A stretch of DNA of 41,669 nucleotides from an uncultured Bacteroidales bacterium (GCA_937891975.1 CALAUA010000017.1:1-41669), one strand, 5' to 3'; positions 16,449 to 24,093 are shown, counted from the first letter of the stretch. The notes: generated by a model from the sequence alone, not told the origin. A program made the numbers and translations.

Positions 16449-17606
16449 TTATCCGAACAGATTCTTAAAGAAATTCTTCTTATCGCTGCTGCCAGGACGA
16501 ACATTCTCGCTCTTTTGCAGCTGCTCAATCATCTTCTTCTCCTCTTTATTGAGGTGTTCTGGGATATACACACCCACGTTAATCAGCATATCGCCTGTAC
16601 CATATTGGCGGGCATATTGGTCTATCATTGGCAGACCTTTCCCTCTCATTCTCAGCACCTTACCAGGTTGTGTACCAGGAGTGATGGTAATCTTCGCCTC
16701 GCCTTGCAAGGTTGGTATCTGCACTTGTCCGCCTAAGATAGCAGTCGGCATATCCAGCAGCAAGTTATACACCAAGTCGCTTCCATCGCGCAAGAAATCT
16801 TTATGCTCTTCTTCCTCAATCAGTACCAACAAATCACCATTCACGCCGCCATGAGGAGCCGCATTACCCTTGCCTTGCACAGGTATCTGCATGCCACCAG
16901 CCACACCCGCAGGGATATGAATTTCGATGATCTCCTCCTCGCGAACCACACCTTCGCCTTGGCAGTGTGTACACTTATTCTTGATAATCTTGCCCTCGCC
17001 ATGGCAAGTAGGACACTCATTTTGCACCTGCATCATACCGAAGATACTGCGTTGCGCACTCACCACACGTCCCGAACCTTTACATGTTGGACATGTCTCC
17101 ACATTGCCGTCCGCGCTACCTGTGCCGTTGCAACTCTTGCAGTTCACCATTTTCTTCACCTTGATTTTCTTGTCCACACCTGTGGCAATCTCCTCCAAGG
17201 TTACTTTCACACGAACACGCAAGTCGCTACCTCTACGCACACGCTGACCGCCGCCGCGACTACCGCCGCCGAAGAAACTGGAGAATCCTCCGCCGCCCAT
17301 GCCCCACTCGGAGAATAGGTCACCAAACTGCGAGAAGATATCTTCCATGTTCATACCGCCGCCACTGAAGCCAGCACCACCCATACCTGCATGACCAAAC
17401 TGATCATAGCGTTGGCGTTTCTGCGGGTCAGAAAGCACCTCATATGCCTCGGCTGCCTCTTTGAATTTCTCCTCAGCTGCCTTGTCACCTGGGTTCTTGT
17501 CAGGGTGATACTTTACCGCCATCTTGCGGTAAGCCTTCTTTATCTCGTCTGCTGTCGCGGTCTTACCCACGCCCAGCACCTCATAATAATCTCTTTTCTC
17601 TGCCAT
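16449..17606 (-). CDS. dnaJ: Chaperone protein DnaJ
   Basis: DnaJ is the Hsp40 co-chaperone that delivers substrates to DnaK and stimulates its ATPase. The J domain (residues 1-70) has the HPD triad in YHPDKNPGD. It is followed by a Gly/Phe-rich region (about residues 74-120), four CxxCxGxG zinc-binding motifs (CKSCNGTG, CPTCKGSG, CPTCHGEG, CTHCQGEG) at about residues 155-220, and the C-terminal substrate-binding domains. At 385 residues it is a standard type I DnaJ. It lies downstream of grpE, separated by a 154-base gap full of small palindromes, and probably shares grpE transcription. dnaK is not in the window. Confidence 0.96.
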   Translation of the reverse strand: MAEKRDYYEVLGVGKTATADEIKKAYRKMAVKYHPDKNPGDKAAEEKFKEAAEAYEVLSDPQKRQRYDQFGHAGMGGAGFSGGGMNMEDIFSQFGDLFSEWGMGGGGFSSFFGGGSRGGGQRVRRGSDLRVRVKVTLEEIATGVDKKIKVKKMVNCKSCNGTGSADGNVETCPTCKGSGRVVSAQRSIFGMMQVQNECPTCHGEGKIIKNKCTHCQGEGVVREEEIIEIHIPAGVAGGMQIPVQGKGNAAPHGGVNGDLLVLIEEEEHKDFLRDGSDLVYNLLLDMPTAILGGQVQIPTLQGEAKITITPGTQPGKVLRMRGKGLPMIDQYARQYGTGDMLINVGVYIPEHLNKEEKKMIEQLQKSENVRPGSSDKKNFFKNLFG

Positions 17607-17640
17607 ATTTTTTTATGTTAACGTCGTTCACGAAAATTGT

Positions 17641-17760
17641 TTCACGTGGTTGGCTTCGCGCTCTATTGTTCGCAGCTCTGCTGCCACTTTTCGTCGCAGA
17701 CCACTTTCGCTTTAGCCACTTTCGCAAACATTGTTTGCCACTATACGCCGTTTGTTGGCG
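17641..17760. repeat. Micro-hairpin array between grpE and dnaJ
   Basis: CCACT(T/A)T units at 17684, 17701, 17716 and 17738 are separated by differing sequences. Several of these are palindromes: GCAGCTCTGCTGC, GCAAACATTGTTTGC (17724-17738) and ACGCC/GGCGT (about 17744-17761). The array fills the gap up to the grpE stop codon. The architecture is like that of the CGTCC hairpins, but the flanks differ. Confidence 0.6.
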
Positions 17761-18357
17761 TTATTCGCCTACAACGACCTTCGCAAAGCGAATCACTTTC
17801 TCGCCCAAGGTGTAACCCTTTTGTGTACAGTCGATTACTTTGCCTTTCTTATCTTCGCCCGCAGCAAAAGTGGTGATTGCCTCATGCAAATCGGTATTGA
17901 AGTCTGCATCGGTTGTATCAATTACTTTCACGTCGTTTGCCGCCAAGAAACCTATAAACTTATTGTAAATCAATTCAATGCCTTGACGAACTGCCTCAAT
18001 GTCATCGGTCTTTGCCATCGCATCTTTGGCGCGTTCAAAGTCATCAACAAGGGGCAGCATATCTTTGAAGATACGCTCACCAGCGGTAGTCATCAATTCC
18101 AATTTCTCTTTGTTGGTACGGCGACGGAAGTTGTCAAATTCTGCCATTTGGCGCAGTTTCAGGTCTTCCAACTCTGCCACGCGTGCCTCCAATTCTGCCA
18201 CTTTGGCTTGCAGCATTTCGGTCTCTGACACTTCTTCAGTTTGTACACTCTCAGTGTTCTCTACTTCCACCTTTCCGTTTTCAGTTTGCACATTTAAGTT
18301 TTCAACCTGATTTTCAACAGGTTGCTCTACATTCTTTTTATTTTTATTCTTCATCAT
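17761..18357 (-). CDS. grpE: Nucleotide exchange factor GrpE
   Basis: GrpE releases ADP from DnaK and sets the pace of the DnaK-DnaJ cycle. Residues 1-45 are acidic and poorly conserved, residues 46-95 form the long coiled-coil helix (LQAKVAELEARVAELEDLKL), and FDNFRRRTNKEK followed by LPLVDDFERA are family signatures. The C-terminal beta wing reads FNTDLHEAIT, then KVIDCTQKGYTLGEKVIRFAKVVV. The 198-residue length is typical. The first two codons are both ATG, so the start could be one codon later. The promoter at 18390-18431 matches that of htpG. dnaJ follows. Confidence 0.95.
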   Translation of the reverse strand: MMKNKNKKNVEQPVENQVENLNVQTENGKVEVENTESVQTEEVSETEMLQAKVAELEARVAELEDLKLRQMAEFDNFRRRTNKEKLELMTTAGERIFKDMLPLVDDFERAKDAMAKTDDIEAVRQGIELIYNKFIGFLAANDVKVIDTTDADFNTDLHEAITTFAAGEDKKGKVIDCTQKGYTLGEKVIRFAKVVVGE

Positions 18358-18389
18358 AGTCTAATTTTATTACTTCGTAATACTATACT

Positions 18390-18431
18390 TACAATCTCCG
18401 TGCCATAGCCAACAAGACTGCCATAATGGCA
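18390..18431 (-). promoter_or_regulatory. grpE-dnaJ promoter element shared with htpG
   Basis: On the minus strand TGGCAC-N5-TTGTA (18390-18405) lies ten bases downstream of a palindromic block (18416-18431) that reads GACTGCCATAATGGCA on the plus strand. Block, spacing and promoter half match the htpG region at 5155-5196, with 15 of 16 block bases identical. This resembles a sigma-54 promoter with an activator site, or a repressor operator over a promoter. Confidence 0.55.
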
Positions 18432-18544
18432 GATATACGTTACTTGTCATTATGTTCGTATTGTTTCCCTTATTAGGTGTTTCTTCTTCAGTGTATGTGT
18501 CAACCTTTTTTCAGGTCTAGTCAAGATAGTCCGTCACTCAAATG

Positions 18545-18610
18545 TACCTATAAATCTTAGGTGATTCTTAGGTTATTCATAGGTGATTTATAGGTTATTT
18601 TTAGGTGATT
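18545..18610. repeat. 11-base tandem repeat upstream of grpE
   Basis: Five abutting copies from 18556: CTTAGGTGATT, CTTAGGTTATT, CATAGGTGATT, TATAGGTTATT and TTTAGGTGATT. The preceding 11 bases (18545-18555) are an inverted copy of the unit. Read on the other strand, the units resemble ATCACCTATGA and so match the arrays at 5254 and 22233. Confidence 0.8.
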
Positions 18611-18644
18611 TAGCAGACTTCACCGTCTCTCCCTAAACCTTAAA

Positions 18645-18666
18645 CTGTAGCGCCAAAGGCGCGTCC
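18645..18666. repeat. Micro-hairpin within 7-mers
   Basis: CTGTAG, core CGCCAAAGGCG, CGTCC, bordered by TTAAA and ACTAAAC 7-mer-like strings. It is a member of the constant-flank, variable-core family. Confidence 0.7.
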
Positions 18667-18704
18667 ACTAAACTAAACTTACCCCCTACACTTGACACCT
18701 TACA

Positions 18705-18738
18705 CAAGAAAAATCGCGTTAAAATGTGATTTTTCTTG
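18705..18738. repeat. Inverted repeat overlapping the RNA promoter
   Basis: CAAGAAAAATCGC (18705-18717) pairs with GTGATTTTTCTTG (18726-18738) across an 8-base loop with a single G-T. The right arm includes the -33 TTG of the downstream promoter. The same 13-mer left arm occurs at 27404-27416. Confidence 0.6.
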
Positions 18739-18766
18739 CACATCCGCAAATTTTGTTGTACCTTTG
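18736..18766 (+). promoter_or_regulatory. Promoter of the structured RNA
   Basis: TTG at 18736-18738, 20 bases, then TACCTTTG at 18759-18766. It is a full match to the Bacteroidota promoter, with no coding sequence for about 370 bases downstream. Confidence 0.7.
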
Positions 18767-18770
18767 CACC

Positions 18771-19067
18771 GTGAACCTGCGCTGGGGATGTCTGCACATC
18801 AGCGGCGAAGGGTAGCAGACATAATAAAAAGCGTTTATTAGCGCTTGTTTTGGTCTATAGAAATCTGGTAAATTTTAAATCGCCCAAAACAAGAAGGCAG
18901 TAAACGCCCTTTGGGATATGTACATCCCGCCCGCAGAGCATCCTTTATTGGATTGCTCTGTTTGGTGGCATTTCATATTCGGCGTGGGCGTTCGTTGCTT
19001 ATTCTTGCGAAAGGGTTACCAGAACCTCTATAGAGAGAATAAGCAAAGGTAAGGTTCCACGCTTTTT
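18771..19067 (+). ncRNA. Structured non-coding RNA, possibly Bacteroidales-1-like
   Basis: About 300 bases without a convincing open frame lie between a strong promoter and a terminator-like end. Visible stems are 18780-18784 with 18800-18804, crossing 18788-18795 with 18815-18822 (a possible pseudoknot). There is also a long hairpin at 18831-18907 with arms GCGTTTA/TAAACGC and CTTGTTTTGG/CCAAAACAAG, and small hairpins at about 18914-18929 and 18937-18960. The last domain has an 11-bp stem (18995-19005 with 19036-19046) closed by GCGTGG/CCACGC (18982-18987 with 19057-19062) and is followed by TTTTT. The Bacteroidales-1 motif is described as promoter-to-terminator RNAs of this order, but I cannot confirm that match. 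A leader of the next gene is an alternative. Confidence 0.6.
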
Positions 19068-19137
19068 GTATGCCGATGTATGAACTGATACGATAAACAC
19101 TCTTACTTGGAACCAGTGGGAGAAAAAACTAAATGCT

Positions 19138-19830
19138 ATGAGTAGAAAGATGGTTCTAATCATTGTGATTGTCATTTTGGCAATTCCTCTATTGATTAAT
19201 TTTTTAATTCTAAGACCTTCTATATTTGACTTCATTGGAGAAGGAACAGATTGGTTGCTTTTTTGGGGTAGTTATTTAGGTGGAGCATTTGCTGCACTTG
19301 TGGGATTTGCGACATTATATTATTCTGCAAAGCGACAAAATATAGAAATGCAGATAAGTCGCAAGGAAAGTTCGCTGCGCATATTACAGTCGAAATTGTC
19401 AGAAAGTGTTTCTATATTCAATTATTCTAGAATGTTAACTATTTCATTATACATAGACCAACCTGAAAAATATGATCAGATTTTGGATGAACTATTAAAG
19501 TATCAAGACGAAATAATCGCAAAGTCAAATGCTTGGGGAATAATGTATGCTAATAAAACTAATAAGCCCTATAAACAAGATTTTCAAGACAAATATGAAC
19601 ATTGTATCCGCTTGTTTATTAGTGCAATTACAGAGATACAGCTATTAATAAATGATTTGAAAACTACAACCGAAAAAAGAAAGATTAATGAAATAATAAA
19701 TAAAATAATTCAAATAAATAAAGATCATACAAAAGTTATGAATGATGAATTAAAACCATTGTTTCAATTAGCACAAAAATGGATTGAGAATGAAGAATTA
19801 TTGATACAACAATTACAAAATCAATTATAA
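19138..19830 (+). CDS. Hypothetical membrane protein with coiled-coil C-terminus
   Basis: I do not recognise this 230-residue protein. It has two hydrophobic segments, at about residues 5-25 (MVLIIVIVILAIPLLINFLI) and 40-62 (LLFWGSYLGGAFAALVGFATL). A charged, helical and probably cytoplasmic domain follows, with coiled-coil tendency to the end. The WGSYLGG segment followed by a YYSAKRQN-like helix occurs in many small accessory proteins of unknown role. Codons are AT-rich compared with neighbours outside 19138-21640, suggesting acquired DNA. It starts 70 bases after the structured RNA and ends one base before the lipoprotein gene, so the two genes are probably cotranscribed. Confidence 0.7.
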   Translation: MSRKMVLIIVIVILAIPLLINFLILRPSIFDFIGEGTDWLLFWGSYLGGAFAALVGFATLYYSAKRQNIEMQISRKESSLRILQSKLSESVSIFNYSRMLTISLYIDQPEKYDQILDELLKYQDEIIAKSNAWGIMYANKTNKPYKQDFQDKYEHCIRLFISAITEIQLLINDLKTTTEKRKINEIINKIIQINKDHTKVMNDELKPLFQLAQKWIENEELLIQQLQNQL

Positions 19831-19831
19831 T

Positions 19832-21829
19832 ATGAAAACAAAATTATTTATGTTGTGCGCTATCGTGTGCGCTATATTCTTAACTTGTTGCGAGGAAGAA
19901 GAACCTGCAACTTCACGTAAAGTAGAAACAGGTAAAGTGTCTGAAATCACACTTACTTCTGCTATGTTCCATGGTGTTGTCAATGTGGATATATCACAAT
20001 ACAATGATGTGACATTTGGCATAATGATTTCTAATTCAAAAGCGGAATTAAATGAGCGCGGAGGAGAAATGTTTAAAGCAAAGGCGTTGCTAGGTAAGGA
20101 TTTCAAAATAGAGATAGGTAATCTAGAACCAGAAACAAAATACTACTATTGCGCGTGGTTATTCTTAAATAGTACTCAATATGAGTTTGGAGACATAAAA
20201 GAATTTGAAACAATCGCACCCACTATAGCAACAGTTACTACTAATCCTATTACACAAGTACAAACAAGTTCTGCGGTTGCAGGAGGATGTGTAAAAAATG
20301 ATGGCGGAGCAAGTGTTACAGAAAGAGGCGTTGTGTATAGCCTTTCAAAAGAACCAACCACATCTAGCTATAAAGTTAAGAGTGGTAGTGGTATTGGAGA
20401 GTTTACGTGTAATTTAACCAACTTACGAGATAATGCTATTTATTATGTGCGTGCATATGCAATCAACAAGAAAGGTACTGTATATGGCGAGGAAAGATAT
20501 TTCACGACAAAGGAGATTACTCTACCTTCAATTTACACCTCTAATGTTACCGACATTTCATATACATCCGCTTCTATTAGCGGAAATGTAACTGATGATG
20601 GTAATGCAGAAGTTACTGAACGCGGTATTGTGTATAGTAAAACACAAAATCCTACCACTTCGAATACTAAAAAGAGAAACGGTAGTGGAACAGGTTCCTT
20701 TACATGTAACTTAACAGACTTACAAGATGGAGTTACTTATTATGTTCGCGCATATGCAACAAATTTGAAAGGAACTGCATATGGCGAGGAGTTGTCATTT
20801 ACAACTCTTGTTATTACTTTACCAACAGTTTCTACAATTATAGCCACTAATGTTTCTGATAAATCAGCAATAGTAGAGGGCTGTGTTACTAATGACGGAG
20901 GTGGTAATATTACAGAGCGTGGTATCGTATATAGTACGACTCCAGAACCTACGACTGCAAATGGTAAAGTAACAAAAGGAACTGGAAGCGGAACTTTCAG
21001 TTGTAATCTTACAAATTTACAAGAAGCTACAACTTATTATGCTCGTGCCTATGCTATTAATATAAGAGGAGTATCGTACGGAGAACAGGTTAGCTTTAAA
21101 ACAAAATTTACTAAAGGTTTCTCCATCTCAAATTCTAAGCAAGTCTATTTTTCTTTTGGAAATTTACAATACCATCCTGCAAATAAAAAGTGGCGTTTTG
21201 CAGAGAATCAAACAGATTATATAGGCGATGCAAATAGCAATTCTTCTTCCACTTACGATGGTTGGTTGGATTTATTCGGTTGGAGTACGAGTGCTACCTA
21301 TTATGGTGTGAGTACATCAACTAGCATTAGTGATTATTCAGGTTCTTTCGTGGATTGGGGTACTAATAAGATTGGTAATGATGCTCCTAATACCTGGCGT
21401 ACATTGAGTTATGATGAGTGGAATTATCTCTTAGATGCTCGTCCAAATGCAAGCTCTCTCAGAGGTGTAGCTCAGGTCAATGGTGTGAATGGTTTGATTT
21501 TCTTGCCTGATAATTGGACATGTCCAAGTGGTGTGACTTTCAAGTCTGGTTTCCACTATAATTCTGATGTTGATTATTATGCTGCTTATCAAACCTTTAC
21601 TGCTGAGCAATGGTCTAAGTTAGAATCCGCAGGTGCAGTCTTCCTGCCTGCTGCGGGCGAGTGCATCGGCTCCAATGTGGACTACGTGCAGGACCTCGGC
21701 TGCTATTGGTCTGCCTCAGAGTACAGTGGTTACGCGAGCTACCTCCGCTTCGGCTCGGACGGAGCGGGCATGAGCTACAACTCTCGCGGCTTCGGACGCA
21801 GTGTCCGTCTCGTTAAGGATTTGCAATAA
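19832..21829 (+). CDS. Surface lipoprotein with Ig/FN3-like repeats and a FISUMP C-terminal domain
   Basis: The 665-residue protein starts with a lipoprotein signal (lipobox near LTCC, C19 or C20) followed by four glutamates, which fits the Bacteroidota surface-export signal. After a first divergent domain, three copies of a domain of about 95 residues follow (about 130-225, 229-325, 328-424). Each has VTERGxVYS, PTTS, a Gly-Ser turn, CNLTxL and YYVRAYAxN. Residues 430-665 are a Fibrobacter-succinogenes-major-paralogous (FISUMP) domain ending in CYWSASEYS and SVRLVK. The last 60 codons are much richer in GC (60% over 21661-21780, against 38% over 21181-21300), so the 3' end may be a separately exchanged cassette. 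The function is probably adhesion or binding, but is unproven. Confidence 0.8.
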   Translation: MKTKLFMLCAIVCAIFLTCCEEEEPATSRKVETGKVSEITLTSAMFHGVVNVDISQYNDVTFGIMISNSKAELNERGGEMFKAKALLGKDFKIEIGNLEPETKYYYCAWLFLNSTQYEFGDIKEFETIAPTIATVTTNPITQVQTSSAVAGGCVKNDGGASVTERGVVYSLSKEPTTSSYKVKSGSGIGEFTCNLTNLRDNAIYYVRAYAINKKGTVYGEERYFTTKEITLPSIYTSNVTDISYTSASISGNVTDDGNAEVTERGIVYSKTQNPTTSNTKKRNGSGTGSFTCNLTDLQDGVTYYVRAYATNLKGTAYGEELSFTTLVITLPTVSTIIATNVSDKSAIVEGCVTNDGGGNITERGIVYSTTPEPTTANGKVTKGTGSGTFSCNLTNLQEATTYYARAYAINIRGVSYGEQVSFKTKFTKGFSISNSKQVYFSFGNLQYHPANKKWRFAENQTDYIGDANSNSSSTYDGWLDLFGWSTSATYYGVSTSTSISDYSGSFVDWGTNKIGNDAPNTWRTLSYDEWNYLLDARPNASSLRGVAQVNGVNGLIFLPDNWTCPSGVTFKSGFHYNSDVDYYAAYQTFTAEQWSKLESAGAVFLPAAGECIGSNVDYVQDLGCYWSASEYSGYASYLRFGSDGAGMSYNSRGFGRSVRLVKDLQ

Positions 21830-21833
21830 GAAC

Positions 21834-21874
21834 ATTCCGATTTTATTCGAAGCGAAGCCACGACAAAATCGAAT
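21834..21874. repeat. Inverted repeat just after the lipoprotein stop
   Basis: ATTCCGATTTT (21834-21844) pairs with AAAATCGAAT (21865-21874) with one bulged base; the loop contains CGAAGCGAAGCC. It starts five bases after the stop codon at 21829. Confidence 0.55.
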
Positions 21875-21892
21875 GATATACAATCACTATTC

Positions 21893-21932
21893 CTCACCCC
21901 GCAAATCATTAGATTTGCGGGGTGAGTTTTTT
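21893..21932 (+). terminator. Rho-independent terminator
   Basis: A perfect 15-bp stem (21893-21907 with 21912-21926), ATTA loop and six T's at 21927-21932. It should end the transcript of the membrane protein and lipoprotein genes. Confidence 0.9.
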
Positions 21933-22091
21933 ATATTGTTATTCTTCTTGCTCGTATCAATGCTCGTATTCAAGCGCCACTTCGGCAAAGGGAATAAAAA
22001 ACTGAAAGGTGAAAACCGAAAAGTGAAAACTACAGAAACACGCGCGAATATAAAAACAACATGTGTCGGAAGTAACGAAAATGTATGTGCG

Positions 22092-22154
22092 CAATTTGCG
22101 AATTGTGCGAATTATGCGAATTCGCACTTTTCGCAGAAATCGCAGTTTGCGCAG
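22092..22154. repeat. 9-base tandem repeat
   Basis: Seven abutting 9-mers: CAATTTGCG, AATTGTGCG, AATTATGCG, AATTCGCAC, TTTTCGCAG, AAATCGCAG and TTTGCGCAG. Confidence 0.75.
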
Positions 22155-22232
22155 ATAGCAATAGACTAATAGAATGTAGTGACACTAGCCATACTAGTAA
22201 TTCTAGTCACATGCTCTATGGATGTGGTCTAA

Positions 22233-22309
22233 ATCACATAGTAATCACATACTAATCTCATAGTAATCTCATAGTGAAGGTACGGTATGAACCCGTCGAG
22301 AACCCGTAA
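22233..22309. repeat. 11-base tandem repeat before the HAD gene end
   Basis: Seven abutting 11-mers: ATCACATAGTA, ATCACATACTA, ATCTCATAGTA, ATCTCATAGTG, AAGGTACGGTA, TGAACCCGTCG and AGAACCCGTAA. The first five match the unit classes seen at 5254-5308. Confidence 0.78.
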
Positions 22310-22340
22310 AAGGTAAGGAGATACAAAGTGGATTGTTGGG

Positions 22341-23069
22341 TTATAATATCTCCATCACTTCGGAGAGGGATTGGACGAGATAAGTGGCAGATTGTCCTTC
22401 GGGGAGTGGATCTTTAGATTTGCGAATCCAAATCTGGTCAATGCCTGCGTTGATTGCACCCTGGATATCCGAGTTCCATGAGTCGCCTATCATCACGACA
22501 TCTTCGGCTTGCAAGCCATTCATGCGCAATGCCTCTTCATAGATACGTGGATTGGGTTTCTGGCAGCCCACTTCCTCGCTCAACACGATATGCGAGAAGC
22601 AGTCGCGTAGTCCGCTTTTATCAAACTTCTCATACTGCACTTCTATAAAGCCATTGGTCACTACTGTCAGCGGATATTTCTTTGCCAAATAGCGCACCAA
22701 CTCCTCTGCTCCTTCGAGCAAGGAGAAATGTGCTGTGGTCAGGTTGAGGAAGTCTTCGCTCAACTGTTCTGCTAATCTTGTCAAATCAGACAAAGTTGAA
22801 CTATTTTGAACGACTGTCTTACTTCCATGTAGCAAGGGCCAAAGAAAGCGATCAACACGTAAGAAAGCCTTGGTTACAAGGTCTTTGCCGTATTTGTCCC
22901 AGAGTTCCAGATTATGGGGTTTGTAGAGGGAAACAAACTCCTCAAGCGAAGCAAAATAGTCACAGAGGTGGTATTTGTCATACATCTCTTGAAGCGTTAG
23001 TTTGGCAGCACCAATAAAATCCCCAATCGTATCATCCCAGTCAATAAAGACTGCTTTGTACTGCTTCAT
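22341..23069 (-). CDS. HAD-family hydrolase, YjjG-like nucleotidase
   Basis: This 242-residue protein is a haloacid-dehalogenase superfamily phosphatase most like the YjjG noncanonical pyrimidine nucleotidases. The motifs are FIDWDDT near residues 8-14 (nucleophile and acid Asp), VVTNGF for motif II, KPNPRIY with the motif III lysine, and MIGDSWNSDI for motif IV, with a helical cap domain between. I start at the ATG at 23067-23069, one base after the ruvB stop; the longer frame to 23204 would lie inside ruvB. It is last in the gldA-ruvB-HAD run. It probably removes phosphate from damaged or free nucleotides, but the substrate is uncertain. Confidence 0.85.
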   Translation of the reverse strand: MKQYKAVFIDWDDTIGDFIGAAKLTLQEMYDKYHLCDYFASLEEFVSLYKPHNLELWDKYGKDLVTKAFLRVDRFLWPLLHGSKTVVQNSSTLSDLTRLAEQLSEDFLNLTTAHFSLLEGAEELVRYLAKKYPLTVVTNGFIEVQYEKFDKSGLRDCFSHIVLSEEVGCQKPNPRIYEEALRMNGLQAEDVVMIGDSWNSDIQGAINAGIDQIWIRKSKDPLPEGQSATYLVQSLSEVMEIL

Positions 23070-23070
23070 A

Positions 23071-24093
23071 TTAGAACTCCAGTGTAATCTGCCCATTGAC
23101 AAGCGGTGTCTTACCGAGGTGTTTGTATGCCAATTCGGTGGCTTCACGACCGCGAGGAGTACGTTTGATAAAGCCCTCTTTGATAAGGTATGGCTCATAG
23201 ACATCTTCTATCGTGCCTGCATCTTCACCCATAGCAGTGGCAATAGTGTTCAAACCAACAGGTCCGCCTTTGAACTTATCAATGATAGTACTAAGCAACT
23301 TATTGTCAATCTCATCCAAACCAAAGGTGTCAATATTCAATGCCTCTAAGGCATAACGCGCAATTTCCAAATCTATTGCACCATTGCCCTTTACTTGTGC
23401 AAAGTCACGCACACGACGGAGCAAGGCGTTAGCAATACGAGGGGTACCACGACTGCGGCGAGCTATCTCGGCTGCTGCTTTGCTGTCAATATGGATACCC
23501 AACAGTCGCGCACTACGCTCCACAATCCCCGCAAGAATATGCGCATCGTAGTATTCCAAGTGGCAATTGATACCAAAACGCGCACGCAATGGGCTAGTCA
23601 GCAGACCACTACGAGTGGTGGCACCAATAAGCGTGAACTTATTGAGGTCAATTTGTATTGTGCGGGCAGAAGGTCCCTTATCTATCATAATATCAATGCG
23701 ATAGTCTTCCATCGCAGAATAGAGATACTCCTCTACAATAGAAGAAAGGCGGTGAATCTCATCAATAAAAAGCACATCGTTTTCCTCAAGCGAAGTGAGC
23801 AATCCTGCCAAGTCGCCTGGTTTATCGAGCACAGGGCCAGAAGTAACCTTAAACCCTACCCCCAATTCGTTAGCAATGATATTGCTGAGCGTGGTCTTAC
23901 CCAATCCCGGAGGGCCAAACAAAAGTACGTGATCCAGACTTTCGCCACGCATACGTGCAGCTTCCACAAAGATACGCAAGTTGCTGACAATCTTGGATTG
24001 ACCTGCAAAATCATCAAAACGCAAAGGACGCAAGGCATTGTCTTGCTCCTTCTCCGTCATCTGTCCCCTTATATCAAAGTCGTTGTTTAGCAT
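23071..24093 (-). CDS. ruvB: Holliday junction branch migration helicase RuvB
   Basis: RuvB is the hexameric AAA+ motor that, with RuvA, migrates Holliday junctions during recombinational repair. The 340 residues show Walker A GPPGLGKTT, Walker B VLFIDEIHRL, sensor 1 IGATTRSG, the arginine finger region SPLRARFG, sensor 2 RGTPRIAN, and the C-terminal winged helix with RTPRGREAT. It is full length. It lies 33 bases after gldA, in a gap made of TTTAGT/GTGTAGT-like repeats, and one base before the HAD gene, so the three are probably one transcription unit. RuvA is not in the window. Confidence 0.97.
   Translation of the reverse strand: MLNNDFDIRGQMTEKEQDNALRPLRFDDFAGQSKIVSNLRIFVEAARMRGESLDHVLLFGPPGLGKTTLSNIIANELGVGFKVTSGPVLDKPGDLAGLLTSLEENDVLFIDEIHRLSSIVEEYLYSAMEDYRIDIMIDKGPSARTIQIDLNKFTLIGATTRSGLLTSPLRARFGINCHLEYYDAHILAGIVERSARLLGIHIDSKAAAEIARRSRGTPRIANALLRRVRDFAQVKGNGAIDLEIARYALEALNIDTFGLDEIDNKLLSTIIDKFKGGPVGLNTIATAMGEDAGTIEDVYEPYLIKEGFIKRTPRGREATELAYKHLGKTPLVNGQITLEF

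Larger units (their letters stand above)
18358..18770. other. Intergenic region upstream of grpE
   Basis: This gap of about 410 bases has no gene. It holds the grpE promoter element (18390-18431), an 11-base repeat array (18545-18610), one micro-hairpin flanked by 7-mers (about 18633-18676), an inverted repeat (18705-18738) and the promoter of the RNA that follows (18736-18766). I see nothing definite in 18432-18544. Confidence 0.75.
21933..22340. other. Intergenic region between the lipoprotein and HAD genes
   Basis: This stretch of about 400 bases between convergent genes has no supported gene. It is made of short-period repeats: 7-mers (TGAAAGG, TGAAAAC, CGAAAAG, TGAAAAC) at 22003-22030, 9-mers at 22092-22154, three 9-mers with CTAG at about 22185-22211, and 11-mers at 22233-22309. 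An open frame reading through it (21801-22169) crosses the terminator and is probably not a gene. Confidence 0.7.

Noticed and set aside
18770..21932. Integron cassette or phage origin for the accessory stretch
   Set aside because: No integrase, attachment site, or phage gene is visible; only low GC and a structured RNA support foreign origin.
21801..22169. 122-codon frame with a hydrophobic segment after the lipoprotein gene
   Set aside because: It crosses a perfect terminator and a 9-base repeat array; its hydrophobic part is encoded by the T-rich terminator tail. A real small membrane protein cannot be fully excluded.
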